From Bacteroidota bacterium (GTDB taxonomy: Bacteria > Bacteroidota > Bacteroidia > Bacteroidales > ML635J-15), in NCBI GenBank assembly GCA_029558535.1, contig JAKQEK010000485.1, forward strand, positions 1 to 37,343: a stretch of DNA of 37,343 nucleotides, given 5' to 3'. Position numbers and translations under genes: made by a program. Under the pieces are notes generated by a model that was given only the letters and a program-made list of their open reading frames with translations, did not search any database and was not told the DNA's origin. Below are positions 17,258 through 26,100 of the stretch, piece by piece (position 1 is the stretch's first letter; the number at the start of each line of letters is the position of its first letter).

Positions 17258-19756
17258 TTATAATTGCGTTTGTTTCTCCAATTCAATTATTAGTTTCAAT
17301 TCACTGTAACTGAATTTACCTTCGGCTTCAATAACCAAATCGCGTAATGACGCAGTGTTTCTATCAGATAGATAACTTTTTATTTCATAAATTCTGTCCT
17401 CAGGAATCAAATTGTTTATTTCCAACTCGCCCTGTAAAACAAAATGAGATAAATGTCCAAATATTGTTGATTCTACAAAGCCTCTCTCTTCCGCTATTTG
17501 AGATATGTTTTTACCGTCTTTAAAAAGTTCAAAACTAACTAGTTTCGTGTCGGTCTTAACCGTTTTTTTCGGCTTTAATTCTTCTATTTCGGATGTATCT
17601 CGTTCTAAACCGACTCTTTCGCAATACGAATCTATGATTTCAAGGATATCTTCTCCAAACTGATTTAGTTTTACTTTTCCAAAACCTTTTATTTTTGATA
17701 ACTGTTTAAGATTTGCCGGCATTTTTTCAACAAGTAGCTTAATAGTTTTTTGAGGCAAAATCATATATACAGGTAACCCTGAATCTTCTGATACTGATTT
17801 TCTCCAGGCGTTAAGATCGGCATATAACTCTTTATTTAAAATCTCTCCCATACCTTCTTTCAAATAAACCGTCTTTCTGTTCAACTTTGGTTTAAAATCA
17901 AGTTCAGTATTTGCTAAAGTTTTAAGATAAGTTATAGTCTCAAAGCCCTCAATACTTTTTGTTAAACAATTGATTTTTTGCATTAGAACCAACTCAAATT
18001 TCTCAATCGCTTCGGCAATATCTTTTTTAACTTCCTTATTATCGGAATCAAAATAAACTACTGCAAATTTATTTATGTAGAGTGCGTTAAGTTTATCAAG
18101 AAAATATTGTGAGGCTTTTTTTATTCTATCCTGTAATTGCAAATGTTCTTCCGGTATTACATTTTCTTTAAATAAAAACTTCAATTGTTGAACAAACTTA
18201 GAATTTACATCATACAACTCCTCTCCTGTTCTTTTTACTATTTCGTCAAAAAACTCGGCTAAAGAAGGGCTGAATTTGCTTATATTCTCGTTATACTTCT
18301 TTCTTATAGAATAGAAAAGTTTCTTTAAGTATTCAAAATCGAATAATTCAAGGATTAACTCCTGTTGATAAGCTAGTTTTGATGAATACAATAAATTTGC
18401 ATCAGGTCTGTTTTCCGAGGCATTTTTATTAAAAGTATTTACAGTCGAATCTGTTCTAATCGAATATGAATTTATTTTTGATATCAAAACAAGACCTTCA
18501 AGAGATTTACATCTGCTTAGTGCAACGTAAACCTGTCCGAATGCAAAAGCTGCGTTTGCGTCAATTACTGCTTTTTCAAAAGTAAGACCCTGACTTTTAT
18601 GTATTGTAATAGCCCATGCAAGCTTTAATGGATATTGCTCAAAACTTCCGCAAATCTCTTCTTCAATTTCTTTTGTTTCGTCATTAAGATGATATTTAAC
18701 GTTATTCCAGATCTCTTTACCTACATAAATTCTATCAGAATCTTCTTTGCATTTAACAATTATATTTTCTTCATCAAAGTCTTCGATTTGTCCAATTTTA
18801 CCGTTGTAGTATAGTTTATCAAACGAAGAATCATTCTTGATAAACATTACCTGAGCACCTTTTTTTAATTCCAGTTCGAACTCGGTCGGATACATATATT
18901 CCGGAAAATCGCCTTTAATATGTGCTTTAAATCTTCGAATTTTCGATTTTAATTCTGTTAGTTTACTATCGTTAATTGCATTTGCGCTAGCATTATGAGT
19001 CGTAAGAGTTATAAACCCATCATTCTCACCGGGTTTAAAGTCCGGAATATATCTGGAATTAAGTAATCTGACTGAGTTTTCGGAAAGACAATTTTCCCTG
19101 ATTTCGCCAAGCATTTTGATAAAAATCTCGTCTTCCTGACGATATATGTGCTTTAGTTCGATAGTCGTAAAATCCGTTTTTTGCAATGCCAGAGAACTAA
19201 AGAAATATGCTGTTTGATAATGCTCCCTCAATAGACTCCATTCATCTTCCTTAACCACAGGTGCAAGTTGATGTAAATCTCCTATCATAAGAAGTTGAAC
19301 GCCTCCAAAGGGTTTGTCTGTATGACGATAACGTCTTAAAACATCATCAATAGCATCCAGTAAATCGGCTCTAACCATGCTAATTTCGTCAATTATCAGC
19401 AAATCAAGACTACGAATGATTTTGATTTTATTTCTGTTAAGTTTATGAGTAAAAACATAGCTGTCGTTTTCAGTTTTGTCCTCTTTTTTATCAAATTCTT
19501 TACCTGTATGATTATATCCCGGAATAAATGGTGCGAATGACAGTTGAAAAAACGAATGTATTGTAACTCCTCCGGCATTGATAGCCGCAACACCTGTAGG
19601 CGCTACAACAATAGTACGTTTTGGAACCAAGACACGAATATTTTGTAAAAAAGTAGTTTTTCCTGTTCCCGCTTTACCTGTAAGAAAGATATTTTTGTTG
19701 GTATTAAGAACAAATTCACTTGCTAATTTAAGCTGCTCGTTTTTCAGATAGTTCAT
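17258..19756 (-). CDS. PIF1-like helicase with HRDC and C-terminal HTH domains
   Basis: An 832-residue superfamily 1B 5'-3' DNA helicase. Walker A is GKAGTGKTT (27-35), followed by PTGVAAINAGGVTIHSFF. Walker B is LLIIDEISM, and motif III is GDLHQLAPV. AWAITIHKSQGLTF and YVALSRC are motifs V-VI. The central region (about 470-640) has no domain I recognise. Residues ~660-740 look like HRDC (GLPVYMILPQKTI ... LSKIKGFGKVKLNQFG), as in RecQ. The last ~70 residues look like the HTH_40 domain (NISQIAEERGFVESTIFGHLSHF). The roles are probably G-quadruplex or replication-fork processing. It is flanked by permease and prfA genes on the same strand. Confidence 0.9.
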   Translation of the reverse strand: MNYLKNEQLKLASEFVLNTNKNIFLTGKAGTGKTTFLQNIRVLVPKRTIVVAPTGVAAINAGGVTIHSFFQLSFAPFIPGYNHTGKEFDKKEDKTENDSYVFTHKLNRNKIKIIRSLDLLIIDEISMVRADLLDAIDDVLRRYRHTDKPFGGVQLLMIGDLHQLAPVVKEDEWSLLREHYQTAYFFSSLALQKTDFTTIELKHIYRQEDEIFIKMLGEIRENCLSENSVRLLNSRYIPDFKPGENDGFITLTTHNASANAINDSKLTELKSKIRRFKAHIKGDFPEYMYPTEFELELKKGAQVMFIKNDSSFDKLYYNGKIGQIEDFDEENIIVKCKEDSDRIYVGKEIWNNVKYHLNDETKEIEEEICGSFEQYPLKLAWAITIHKSQGLTFEKAVIDANAAFAFGQVYVALSRCKSLEGLVLISKINSYSIRTDSTVNTFNKNASENRPDANLLYSSKLAYQQELILELFDFEYLKKLFYSIRKKYNENISKFSPSLAEFFDEIVKRTGEELYDVNSKFVQQLKFLFKENVIPEEHLQLQDRIKKASQYFLDKLNALYINKFAVVYFDSDNKEVKKDIAEAIEKFELVLMQKINCLTKSIEGFETITYLKTLANTELDFKPKLNRKTVYLKEGMGEILNKELYADLNAWRKSVSEDSGLPVYMILPQKTIKLLVEKMPANLKQLSKIKGFGKVKLNQFGEDILEIIDSYCERVGLERDTSEIEELKPKKTVKTDTKLVSFELFKDGKNISQIAEERGFVESTIFGHLSHFVLQGELEINNLIPEDRIYEIKSYLSDRNTASLRDLVIEAEGKFSYSELKLIIELEKQTQL

Positions 19757-19879
19757 TAGTTATTGAAATGAATGCAAATTAATAATAATCCACATAAACT
19801 GACAAATGATTTTGATTTAATTTGTTAACAATAGAGAATTGTGTAACAAATCTCTTGAAATTTAAGAGGTGACATTTTC

Positions 19880-20968
19880 TTAGTTATCTCCTGCTTCTTT
19901 CAGTCTTTCGGCATTTTCTGCCATAATAAGCTGGTCAATAAGTTCGTCAATATATCCAAGCATAAAGCTTTGCAGATTGTACATAGTGTAACCTATACGG
20001 TGGTCAGTTACTCTTCCCTGAGGAAAATTATATGTTCTGATTTTTGCCGAGCGGTCGCCTGTTGAGACCATTGTTTTACGTTTTTTCGCAATTTCATCGA
20101 GATATTTCTGATGTTCGAGGTTATAAAGTCTTGTACGTAATTCTTTCATAGCTACGTCAAGATTTTTCATTTTTGACTTCTCGTCCTGACAAGTTACGAC
20201 AATTCCCGAAGGAATGTGAGTAAGTCGAATAGCAGAATAAGTTGTATTTACTGATTGACCTCCCGGACCGGATGAACAGAATTCATCTCTTCTGATATCA
20301 GCAGGATTAAGTTTTACGTCCACTTCATCTGCTTCGGGCAAAACTGCAACCGATGCTGCAGAAGTATGAACCCTACCCTGAGTTTCGGTTAATGGCACAC
20401 GTTGAACACGATGTACTCCGGATTCATATTTCATAATTCCATAAACACCATGACCGGTAATATCTAGGACAATTTCCTTATAACCACCAACAGTACCTTC
20501 ATTAGCACGGGTTACTTCAGTTTTCCAACCCTTATACTCAGCATATTTAACATACATACGCATAAGTTCACCTGCAAACAAACTTGCTTCATCTCCACCA
20601 GTGCCAGCTCTGATTTCAAGAATAGCACTTTTGTCATCTTCAGGATCTTTAGGAATTAACAAAAGTTTGATTTTCTCTTCTAATGGGTCAACTTGTGGCA
20701 GCAATCCATCAAGCTCTGCTTTTGCCATTTCACGCATTTCATCGTCTTTTTCGACTGATAAAATACTTTTAGCATCTTCAATATTGGAAATTAGATTTTT
20801 ATATTCTTCGAATGCTGAAATAATTGGCTCAAGATCCTTATATTCTTTGTTGAGCTTTACATATTTATCCATATCCGACATGATAGATGAATCTGTAAGT
20901 AAATTACCCACTTCTATAAATCTTGCTTTTACTCCCTGTAGTTTATCTAAAATTAGTTTATTCGCCAT
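19880..20968 (-). CDS. prfA: Peptide chain release factor 1
   Basis: Recognises UAA and UAG stop codons and triggers peptide release. The 362-residue length is standard. The GGQ catalytic motif is in SSGPGGQSVNTTYSAIRLTH. The codon-recognition tripeptide is P-L-T in VQRVPLTETQGRVHTSAA, which fits the RF1 PxT pattern (RF2 has SPF); the middle Leu replaces the more familiar Ala or Val. It lies 12 bp downstream of purM on the same strand, so the two are co-transcribed. The 123-bp gap to the helicase (19757-19879) shows nothing I recognise. Confidence 0.97.
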   Translation of the reverse strand: MANKLILDKLQGVKARFIEVGNLLTDSSIMSDMDKYVKLNKEYKDLEPIISAFEEYKNLISNIEDAKSILSVEKDDEMREMAKAELDGLLPQVDPLEEKIKLLLIPKDPEDDKSAILEIRAGTGGDEASLFAGELMRMYVKYAEYKGWKTEVTRANEGTVGGYKEIVLDITGHGVYGIMKYESGVHRVQRVPLTETQGRVHTSAASVAVLPEADEVDVKLNPADIRRDEFCSSGPGGQSVNTTYSAIRLTHIPSGIVVTCQDEKSKMKNLDVAMKELRTRLYNLEHQKYLDEIAKKRKTMVSTGDRSAKIRTYNFPQGRVTDHRIGYTMYNLQSFMLGYIDELIDQLIMAENAERLKEAGDN

Positions 20969-20980
20969 ATCCCTACAATA

Positions 20981-22153
20981 TTATTCATAAATAAATTCCC
21001 CTTTTTCTGATATAATCGTTAATTTTTTTGTATCAGATTTCTCAACTCTTCCTATTATTTTCGCATCAATTTCAAACAGCTTGCTTATCGCGATAAGTTT
21101 TTCTGCTATGTTTTCCGGGACATATAATTCCATTCTGTGTCCCATATTAAATACTTTATACATTTCCTGCCATGGTGTATTGCTTTGTTCCTGAATAAGA
21201 GAAAACAATAAAGGCATATCAAACATATTATCCTTAATGACATGAAGATTATCAATGAAATTAAGAATTTTAGTTTGTGCCCCACCGCTGCAATGTATTA
21301 TTCCGTGTATTTCCGACCTATAGTTTTTTAAAATTTCTGCTAATACAGGTGCATAAGTTCTTGTAGTTGATAAAACCATTTTTCCTGCATCAATATAATT
21401 CTCATCTATTTTATCGGTTAAATTATACTTCCCGGTATAAACTAATTCAGTAGCTATACTATTGTCAAAACTTTCGGGATATTTTTCAGCCAGATATTTT
21501 GCAAAAAAATCATGTCTTGCAGAAGTAAGTCCGTTACTACCCATACCGGCGTTGTAAAAATCTTCATAATTTGATTTTCCAAACGAAGAAAGTCCAACAA
21601 TAACATCACCTTCAGCAATTTTTTCATTTGTAATCACTTCAGACCTTTTCATTCTACAAGTAACTGTCGAATCAACTATTACAGTTCTAACGAGATCACC
21701 AACATCAGCAGTCTCGCCACCTGTAAGAACAATATTAATTCCATACGTTTGCATTTTTTTGCAAAACTCTTCTGTACCGTTAATAATGGCTGAAATAACT
21801 TCTCCGGGGATAAGTTTTTTATTTCGACCTATTGTTGATGAAAGCAATATGTTATTTGTTGCTCCTACGCACAATAAATCGTCAATATTCATAACAATAG
21901 CATCTATTGCTATCCCTTTCCATACCGAAAGATCTCCGGTTTCGCGCCAATACATATAGGCAAGTGAAGATTTTGTCCCTGCTCCGTCTGCATGCATAAT
22001 ATTACAAAATTCTTCGTCATAGCCGAGTATGTCGGGAATAATTTTACAAAATGCTTTAGGATACAGACCTTTGTCTATGTCTTTAATGGCATTGTGCACA
22101 TCTTCTTTTGAAGAAGAAACGCCTCGTTGATTATATCTTGAAGTATCTGTCAT
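20981..22153 (-). CDS. purM: Phosphoribosylformylglycinamidine cyclo-ligase (AIR synthase)
   Basis: PurM closes the imidazole ring, making aminoimidazole ribotide from FGAM with ATP in de novo purine synthesis. The 390-residue protein belongs to the longer Bacteroidota PurM-like group. Recognisable segments are RYNQRGVSSSKEDVH, HADGAGTKSSLAYMY (ATP-binding Gly-rich turn), NIDDLLCVGAT, LTGGETADVGDLVRT, and GGAQTKILNF near the C-terminus. I start at ATG 22153, since the TTG at 22168 overlaps the -7 box. Distance from E. coli PurM is considerable, so a related AIRS-fold enzyme is a minor alternative. The first gene of a purM-prfA unit. Confidence 0.85.
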   Translation of the reverse strand: MTDTSRYNQRGVSSSKEDVHNAIKDIDKGLYPKAFCKIIPDILGYDEEFCNIMHADGAGTKSSLAYMYWRETGDLSVWKGIAIDAIVMNIDDLLCVGATNNILLSSTIGRNKKLIPGEVISAIINGTEEFCKKMQTYGINIVLTGGETADVGDLVRTVIVDSTVTCRMKRSEVITNEKIAEGDVIVGLSSFGKSNYEDFYNAGMGSNGLTSARHDFFAKYLAEKYPESFDNSIATELVYTGKYNLTDKIDENYIDAGKMVLSTTRTYAPVLAEILKNYRSEIHGIIHCSGGAQTKILNFIDNLHVIKDNMFDMPLLFSLIQEQSNTPWQEMYKVFNMGHRMELYVPENIAEKLIAISKLFEIDAKIIGRVEKSDTKKLTIISEKGEFIYE

Positions 22154-22165
22154 TATTTTTGTGTG

Positions 22166-22173
22166 CAAAATTA
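22166..22173 (-). promoter_or_regulatory. Candidate -7 box for purM-prfA
   Basis: TAATTTTG on the minus strand ends 12 nt before ATG 22153. It fits TAnnTTTG. No convincing -33 element was found. Confidence 0.4.
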
Positions 22174-22267
22174 GTTAAAATTTCGGACTAAATTATTATG
22201 TTATAAAATTTGTTTACAGCAAGAGAAAAACAGTAATATTTTTAGGTATAAAAACGTTTTCCAATTG

Positions 22268-22297
22268 AAAAGTCCCGCCGGGGAGACGGGACTTTTT
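22268..22297 (+). terminator. Strong terminator-like hairpin in a divergent intergenic region
   Basis: A perfect 10-bp stem, AAAAGTCCCG (22268-22277) and CGGGACTTTT (22287-22296), with a 9-nt GC-rich loop and five T on the + strand (four T on the minus strand). It looks like an intrinsic terminator, yet it lies between two divergent genes where no annotated transcript ends. It may end an undetected small RNA or act as an attenuator. Confidence 0.65.
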
Positions 22298-22331
22298 CGA
22301 ATTAAGCATTGTTATTTAAAGGAGAGTTTAA

Positions 22332-22358
22332 ATGAGTCTTTACTATATAACCATTTAA
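22332..22358 (+). other. Possible 8-codon leader ORF
   Basis: AAAGGAGAG followed 5 nt later by an ATG (22332) and the codons for MSLYYITI then TAA. The Shine-Dalgarno match is unusually good for this window, where most genes lack one. It lies about 120 nt before the sensor kinase and upstream of the kinase's own predicted promoter. It may be a chance ORF. Confidence 0.2.
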
Positions 22359-22402
22359 CTTGTTATTTGTTTACAAAATAACGACCTTTTATGATGCTTA
22401 TT

Positions 22403-22441
22403 GTTTAATTAAAGTTAAACAAAGTTAAAGAAAAGTTAATG
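22403..22441 (+). promoter_or_regulatory. Four heptamer direct repeats, candidate response-regulator site
   Basis: GTTTAAT (22403), GTTAAAC (22414), GTTAAAG (22424) and GTTAATG (22435) are spaced 11, 10 and 11 bp apart, one helical turn each. OmpR/PhoB-family regulators bind such tandem sites as head-to-tail dimers. The array ends 28 bp before the kinase -7 box, so it covers the -33 region. Autoregulation by the product of 24022-24714 is an inference. Confidence 0.45.
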
Positions 22442-22468
22442 CCGTATTAAAAGGATAATTACAATGCT

Positions 22469-22476
22469 TATCTTTG
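22469..22476 (+). promoter_or_regulatory. -7 box of the two-component operon
   Basis: TATCTTTG fits TAnnTTTG and ends 4 nt before the ATG at 22481, so the predicted mRNA would begin at or next to the start codon (leaderless). No TTTG at the -33 spacing; the tandem repeats occupy that position, suggesting activator dependence. Confidence 0.5.
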
Positions 22477-22480
22477 TCTC

Positions 22481-24004
22481 ATGAAAAAGAAAAGAATGAT
22501 AACCGGCATAGTTTTGTTAATGGCTATTTCGCTGATTACCATTATTCTATTACAAACCATTCATTTAGTAAAAGCATATAACAGATCTAAGGAAATGATT
22601 GACCGAGGTGTTAGCGAAGCAATTTCGAGAACACTTGTTACACTTCAGAAACATGATGCAATATTTTTTGTTTATGACAGATTGAATCAGAATAATAAAG
22701 TGATAGACAGCATTTTCCCGATTGACCCATATATGACTCAATTAGGACTTAATCCTGCTTTTACTCAAATTTCGGGCAGTAGTATGCAAATACAAATACA
22801 ATCTTTTCCTGGAAGCAACTCGGATAAAATGACATATTCTTTTTATTCGGGCTTTTCAGACTTGTCATCTGTCGAAAATTACATGTATCAGCAATTTAGC
22901 GATAAAGAAATGGATTTTGACCAAATTGTTATGCAGTTGGAAACAGAATTTATGCAAAGGCAAATTCCTATTGAAAAAAGATTTAACTCAGCGACGGTAA
23001 CTGAAATTTTAAAGAAATCTCTGTTATCTATGGGTTTAGATTTGGATTTTGAATTTGCAATAACTGATGATAATCACAATATTAAGCTTAGTTCCAAAGA
23101 TTTTGATATTGAACAAGCAGATCAATGTTATAAGTTTAACATGATGCCGGGAAGTTTGTTTTCGAACCCGGATATACTAATGGTTTATTTTCCGACAAAA
23201 AAGCAATACACATTACAATCAATTTATGCTCAACTTGCAACATCTATATTTTTAGTATTGATTTTTATCATTACATTCGGCATTACTTTTTACGCACTTA
23301 TCAAACAAAAGAAATTAAGTGAAGTTAAGAATGATTTTATAAATAACATGACTCACGAATTTAAGACGCCGATTGCGACCATTAAACTTGCTGCAGCTTC
23401 TCTTAAAAGTGAGAAAACTCATTCACAACCTGCTGTCATGTCAAATATGCTGGATATTATTACTCAGGAAACCAATAGAATGAATAGTCATGTAGAACAA
23501 GTACTACAAATGGCTGTTCTTGATAAGCACAATCTGGAAATAAAAAAGCAAAAGGAAAATATAAATGATCTGATAACTGATTCGGTAAATAATATCGAAA
23601 TAATAGTTAATGAAAAAGGTGGAAATATTATGCTTGATTTATGTAAAGAAGATGCTATTCTGCACGTTGACAGAGACCTTATGAGCAATGTTTTTAATAA
23701 TTTGTTGGATAACGCAGTCAAGTATTCACATGATGCTCCTGAGATTAATGTTAGAACTTACTTTAGATCAAATAAATTTAATATATCAATATCAGACAAA
23801 GGTATAGGAATGAATAAAGAGGTGGCCAATAAGATTTTTGATAAATTTTATCGTGCACCAACAGGTAATATCCACAATATTAAAGGTTTTGGTTTAGGCC
23901 TCAATTATGCTCGAGAGATAGTTAATGCTCATAAGGGGACAATTACAGTTAAAAGTTCTCCCGGAAAAGGCAGTACTTTTACTGTAACTCTACCATTAAA
24001 ATAA
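22481..24004 (+). CDS. rprX: RprX-like sensor histidine kinase
   Basis: A 507-residue membrane sensor. Helix 1 (about 7-28) and helix 2 (about 255-280) bracket a ~225-residue periplasmic sensor region with no known fold visible. The dimerisation box NNMTHEFKTPIATIK holds the phosphoacceptor His292. The ATPase domain has the N box NVFNNLLDNAVKYS, G1 DKGIGMN, and G2 GFGLGLNYAREI, ending KSSPGKGSTFTVTLP. The layout and the partner regulator resemble RprX of Bacteroides fragilis; the signal is unknown. It is co-transcribed with the regulator 17 bp downstream. Upstream lie four tandem heptamers and a -7 box touching the start codon. Confidence 0.88.
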   Translation: MKKKRMITGIVLLMAISLITIILLQTIHLVKAYNRSKEMIDRGVSEAISRTLVTLQKHDAIFFVYDRLNQNNKVIDSIFPIDPYMTQLGLNPAFTQISGSSMQIQIQSFPGSNSDKMTYSFYSGFSDLSSVENYMYQQFSDKEMDFDQIVMQLETEFMQRQIPIEKRFNSATVTEILKKSLLSMGLDLDFEFAITDDNHNIKLSSKDFDIEQADQCYKFNMMPGSLFSNPDILMVYFPTKKQYTLQSIYAQLATSIFLVLIFIITFGITFYALIKQKKLSEVKNDFINNMTHEFKTPIATIKLAAASLKSEKTHSQPAVMSNMLDIITQETNRMNSHVEQVLQMAVLDKHNLEIKKQKENINDLITDSVNNIEIIVNEKGGNIMLDLCKEDAILHVDRDLMSNVFNNLLDNAVKYSHDAPEINVRTYFRSNKFNISISDKGIGMNKEVANKIFDKFYRAPTGNIHNIKGFGLGLNYAREIVNAHKGTITVKSSPGKGSTFTVTLPLK

Positions 24005-24021
24005 ATTAAATTATATAAATC

Positions 24022-24714
24022 ATGAATAAGGAAAAATTATTACTAGTCGAAGATGATGTGAATTTTGGTTTTGTACTTAAATCATATCTCGAAATGAATG
24101 AATTTGATGTAGAATTAGTCAGCGACGGAAAAGATGCTGTACCTGCATTTTTGAAAAAAGAATTTGACCTGTGTGTTTTAGATGTTATGTTACCCCATGT
24201 TGACGGGTTTACAATTGCCAGAGAATTTAGAAAAATCAATAAAAAAATCCCTATCATTTTTCTAACAGCAAAATCATTAAAAGATGACGTTTTAGAAGGA
24301 TTTAAAGCCGGTGCAGATGATTATCTTACAAAACCATTTGACTCAGATGTTCTTTTGGTTAAAATTAAAGCTATTTTAAGACGTAATGCAGGAGGTAAAA
24401 TGGCTTTAGAAGATAAAATCAAGATAGGGAAATTTGATTTTGACACAAAATTAAGGACTCTGACATGTCCGGGCGAATCGCATCGTCTTACACCACGTGA
24501 AGCAGACCTTTTAAAAGAACTTATTCTTAATAAAAACACTGTGTTGGATAGAAATGAAGCATTGAGAAAAATTTGGGGCGATGATAATTACTTTAATGCT
24601 AGAAGTATGGATGTTTACATTACTAAATTACGCAAGTATTTTATTGATGACGAAAATATCCAAATAAACAATGTTCATGGCAGTGGATTTATCCTTGTTG
24701 TTATCGAAAACTAG
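24022..24714 (+). CDS. rprY: RprY-like OmpR-family response regulator
   Basis: A 230-residue regulator. The receiver domain has the acidic pair Glu10/Asp11-Asp12, phosphoacceptor Asp54 in CVLDVMLP, Thr in FLTAKS and Lys in TKPFD. The C-terminal winged helix (about 135-228) shows GKFDFDTKLRTL, the LTPREADLLKELI turn and NYFNARSMDVYITKLRK recognition region, the last being characteristic of RprY-type proteins. The tandem GTTWAAN repeats upstream of the operon are its most likely binding site. Its TAG stop overlaps the stop of the convergent FtsA-like gene by 4 bp (CTAG). Confidence 0.92.
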   Translation: MNKEKLLLVEDDVNFGFVLKSYLEMNEFDVELVSDGKDAVPAFLKKEFDLCVLDVMLPHVDGFTIAREFRKINKKIPIIFLTAKSLKDDVLEGFKAGADDYLTKPFDSDVLLVKIKAILRRNAGGKMALEDKIKIGKFDFDTKLRTLTCPGESHRLTPREADLLKELILNKNTVLDRNEALRKIWGDDNYFNARSMDVYITKLRKYFIDDENIQINNVHGSGFILVVIEN

Positions 24715-25889
24715 ATTTCAGGATCAACAAGATAAGGTTTTATTCTTGAGTTAAAAATACTGGTTATTTTATCAAATAAAGCTGGTTGGCTTTCGGTCTC
24801 TTCTTTCGTAACTTGTTCAACTTCAGCCTCATTAATTTGTTCGGATTTGTCTGCTGAGATTAAAGAGTCATAGACATTTGAGACAGTTTTATAATCCAAT
24901 GAATTCCAATCACAGTTTATTATTTCCTTGTTAAGAATCAGGTTAAGTAAAGTACTGTCACCATTGATATTAAAAGAACTCGAATATAAAAAATCTGAGT
25001 TGATGTCATAATCCTTCATTTTTGAGGAAAGTTCGTTGATAACATTACAGTATATTTCCTTTAAAGATTCTCTAATACAATAAGACAATTCTGTCATAGA
25101 AACACTTTGCATCAATTTACCATAGACCGGAATATCTATAGTATAATTCACATATTCTTTTGGTAAAAATACAAAACCATACATCTCAGCCAGTTTTTCT
25201 GACGTTTTAATTGACAAATCAAATGTGTTGCTGATATTTTCTACAATTTTTGTCATTCCACAGTCAACGATAAGATTTTTAATAATTTTTCCATCTTCCA
25301 CTACTCCAATTCTTGAGTTTTCGATTCCAAAAGATAGAAATATTTTCCTATTGATATTATTGTCTGAATTGCTAAAGCATTGCTCTAAACTTACATCAGC
25401 AATTATACCCTTCACTCCTATTTCATTTGCTTCCAAACTACTTAGCAATTTCGACATAAAAACTCTGTCAAATTCGGAAGTTTGTTTGTTTTTAAAAAAC
25501 CTTTGAAGTAAAGGAATAGCATCATAATTACTATAAGTTTTTCCATTATAAATATATTGACTTGATTGTCTAAAAATAAAGCTATTTTGGTCAATTTTCG
25601 GTTTTAAAACTCTCTTAAAATAATCAACTTCCGAAGATTCTTCTATATTTTGTTTTTTCGCATGAGAAGTAACTTTTTCGCTACAAACTGCATATTCAGA
25701 ACCGGGTATCAGAATAATGTCCGAATCCGGAACAGAATACTCGTCCAGGTTTTCTCTTACTAAAAGTGCAATAATATCAGCATTAGCATTTCTGATTTCT
25801 TTCTCTTTAAAATCAATATTTTTAACTAATTGATCTGAAACAATTCTGATATTTTCAGAATTAACAAACACAAAAACTTCTTTTTTCAT
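24711..25889 (-). CDS. Divergent FtsA-like actin-fold protein with degenerate nucleotide loop
   Basis: A 392-residue protein of unknown function. By eye, residues ~145-290 follow the FtsA/actin-like pattern. There is a helix, a beta-strand turn at the position of the phosphate-2 loop (IFLSFGIENSRIGVVEDGKI, 184-203), a second strand pair, a long helix pair with EKLAEMYG (231-238), then SMTELSYCIRESLKEI. In FtsA the loop reads DIGGGTTD; here it is SFGIENSR, so the Gly-Gly-Gly and acidic residues are lost. The N-terminal loop (VFVFVNSENIRIV) is also unlike DxGTTK. ATP binding is therefore doubtful. The acidic C-terminus ends in a possible amphipathic helix (LFDKITSIFNSRI), as in FtsA membrane-targeting tails. 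It is divergent from the next gene. Fold assignment is inference. Confidence 0.55.
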   Translation of the reverse strand: MKKEVFVFVNSENIRIVSDQLVKNIDFKEKEIRNANADIIALLVRENLDEYSVPDSDIILIPGSEYAVCSEKVTSHAKKQNIEESSEVDYFKRVLKPKIDQNSFIFRQSSQYIYNGKTYSNYDAIPLLQRFFKNKQTSEFDRVFMSKLLSSLEANEIGVKGIIADVSLEQCFSNSDNNINRKIFLSFGIENSRIGVVEDGKIIKNLIVDCGMTKIVENISNTFDLSIKTSEKLAEMYGFVFLPKEYVNYTIDIPVYGKLMQSVSMTELSYCIRESLKEIYCNVINELSSKMKDYDINSDFLYSSSFNINGDSTLLNLILNKEIINCDWNSLDYKTVSNVYDSLISADKSEQINEAEVEQVTKEETESQPALFDKITSIFNSRIKPYLVDPEI

Positions 25890-26047
25890 AATTAATTTAA
25901 TTTAGTGCTTAATAATTACTAATTTAATTTTTGTAATTCAAATTATATTGTTATACAAATAACGCTGTTATTGCAACGATTTGTAATTATTTAAGTTTAA
26001 TATTTAATTTAATATATTTATTAAGTTGAAATTTTACTTAATTTTAA

Positions 26048-26079
26048 TTTGCTTAATTAAATTAATTAACTTAATTTTG
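26048..26079 (+). promoter_or_regulatory. Promoter of the 26101 gene
   Basis: TTTG (26048-26051), 20 nt, TAATTTTG (26072-26079): a full match to the Bacteroidota consensus, with the predicted start of transcription near 26086 and the TTG codon at 26101. It lies in a 211-bp gap (25890-26100) that is extremely AT-rich with many TTAATTTAA-like words and shows no other feature. Confidence 0.6.
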
Positions 26080-26100
26080 TAAAGAGTTTAACTTTAAAAA

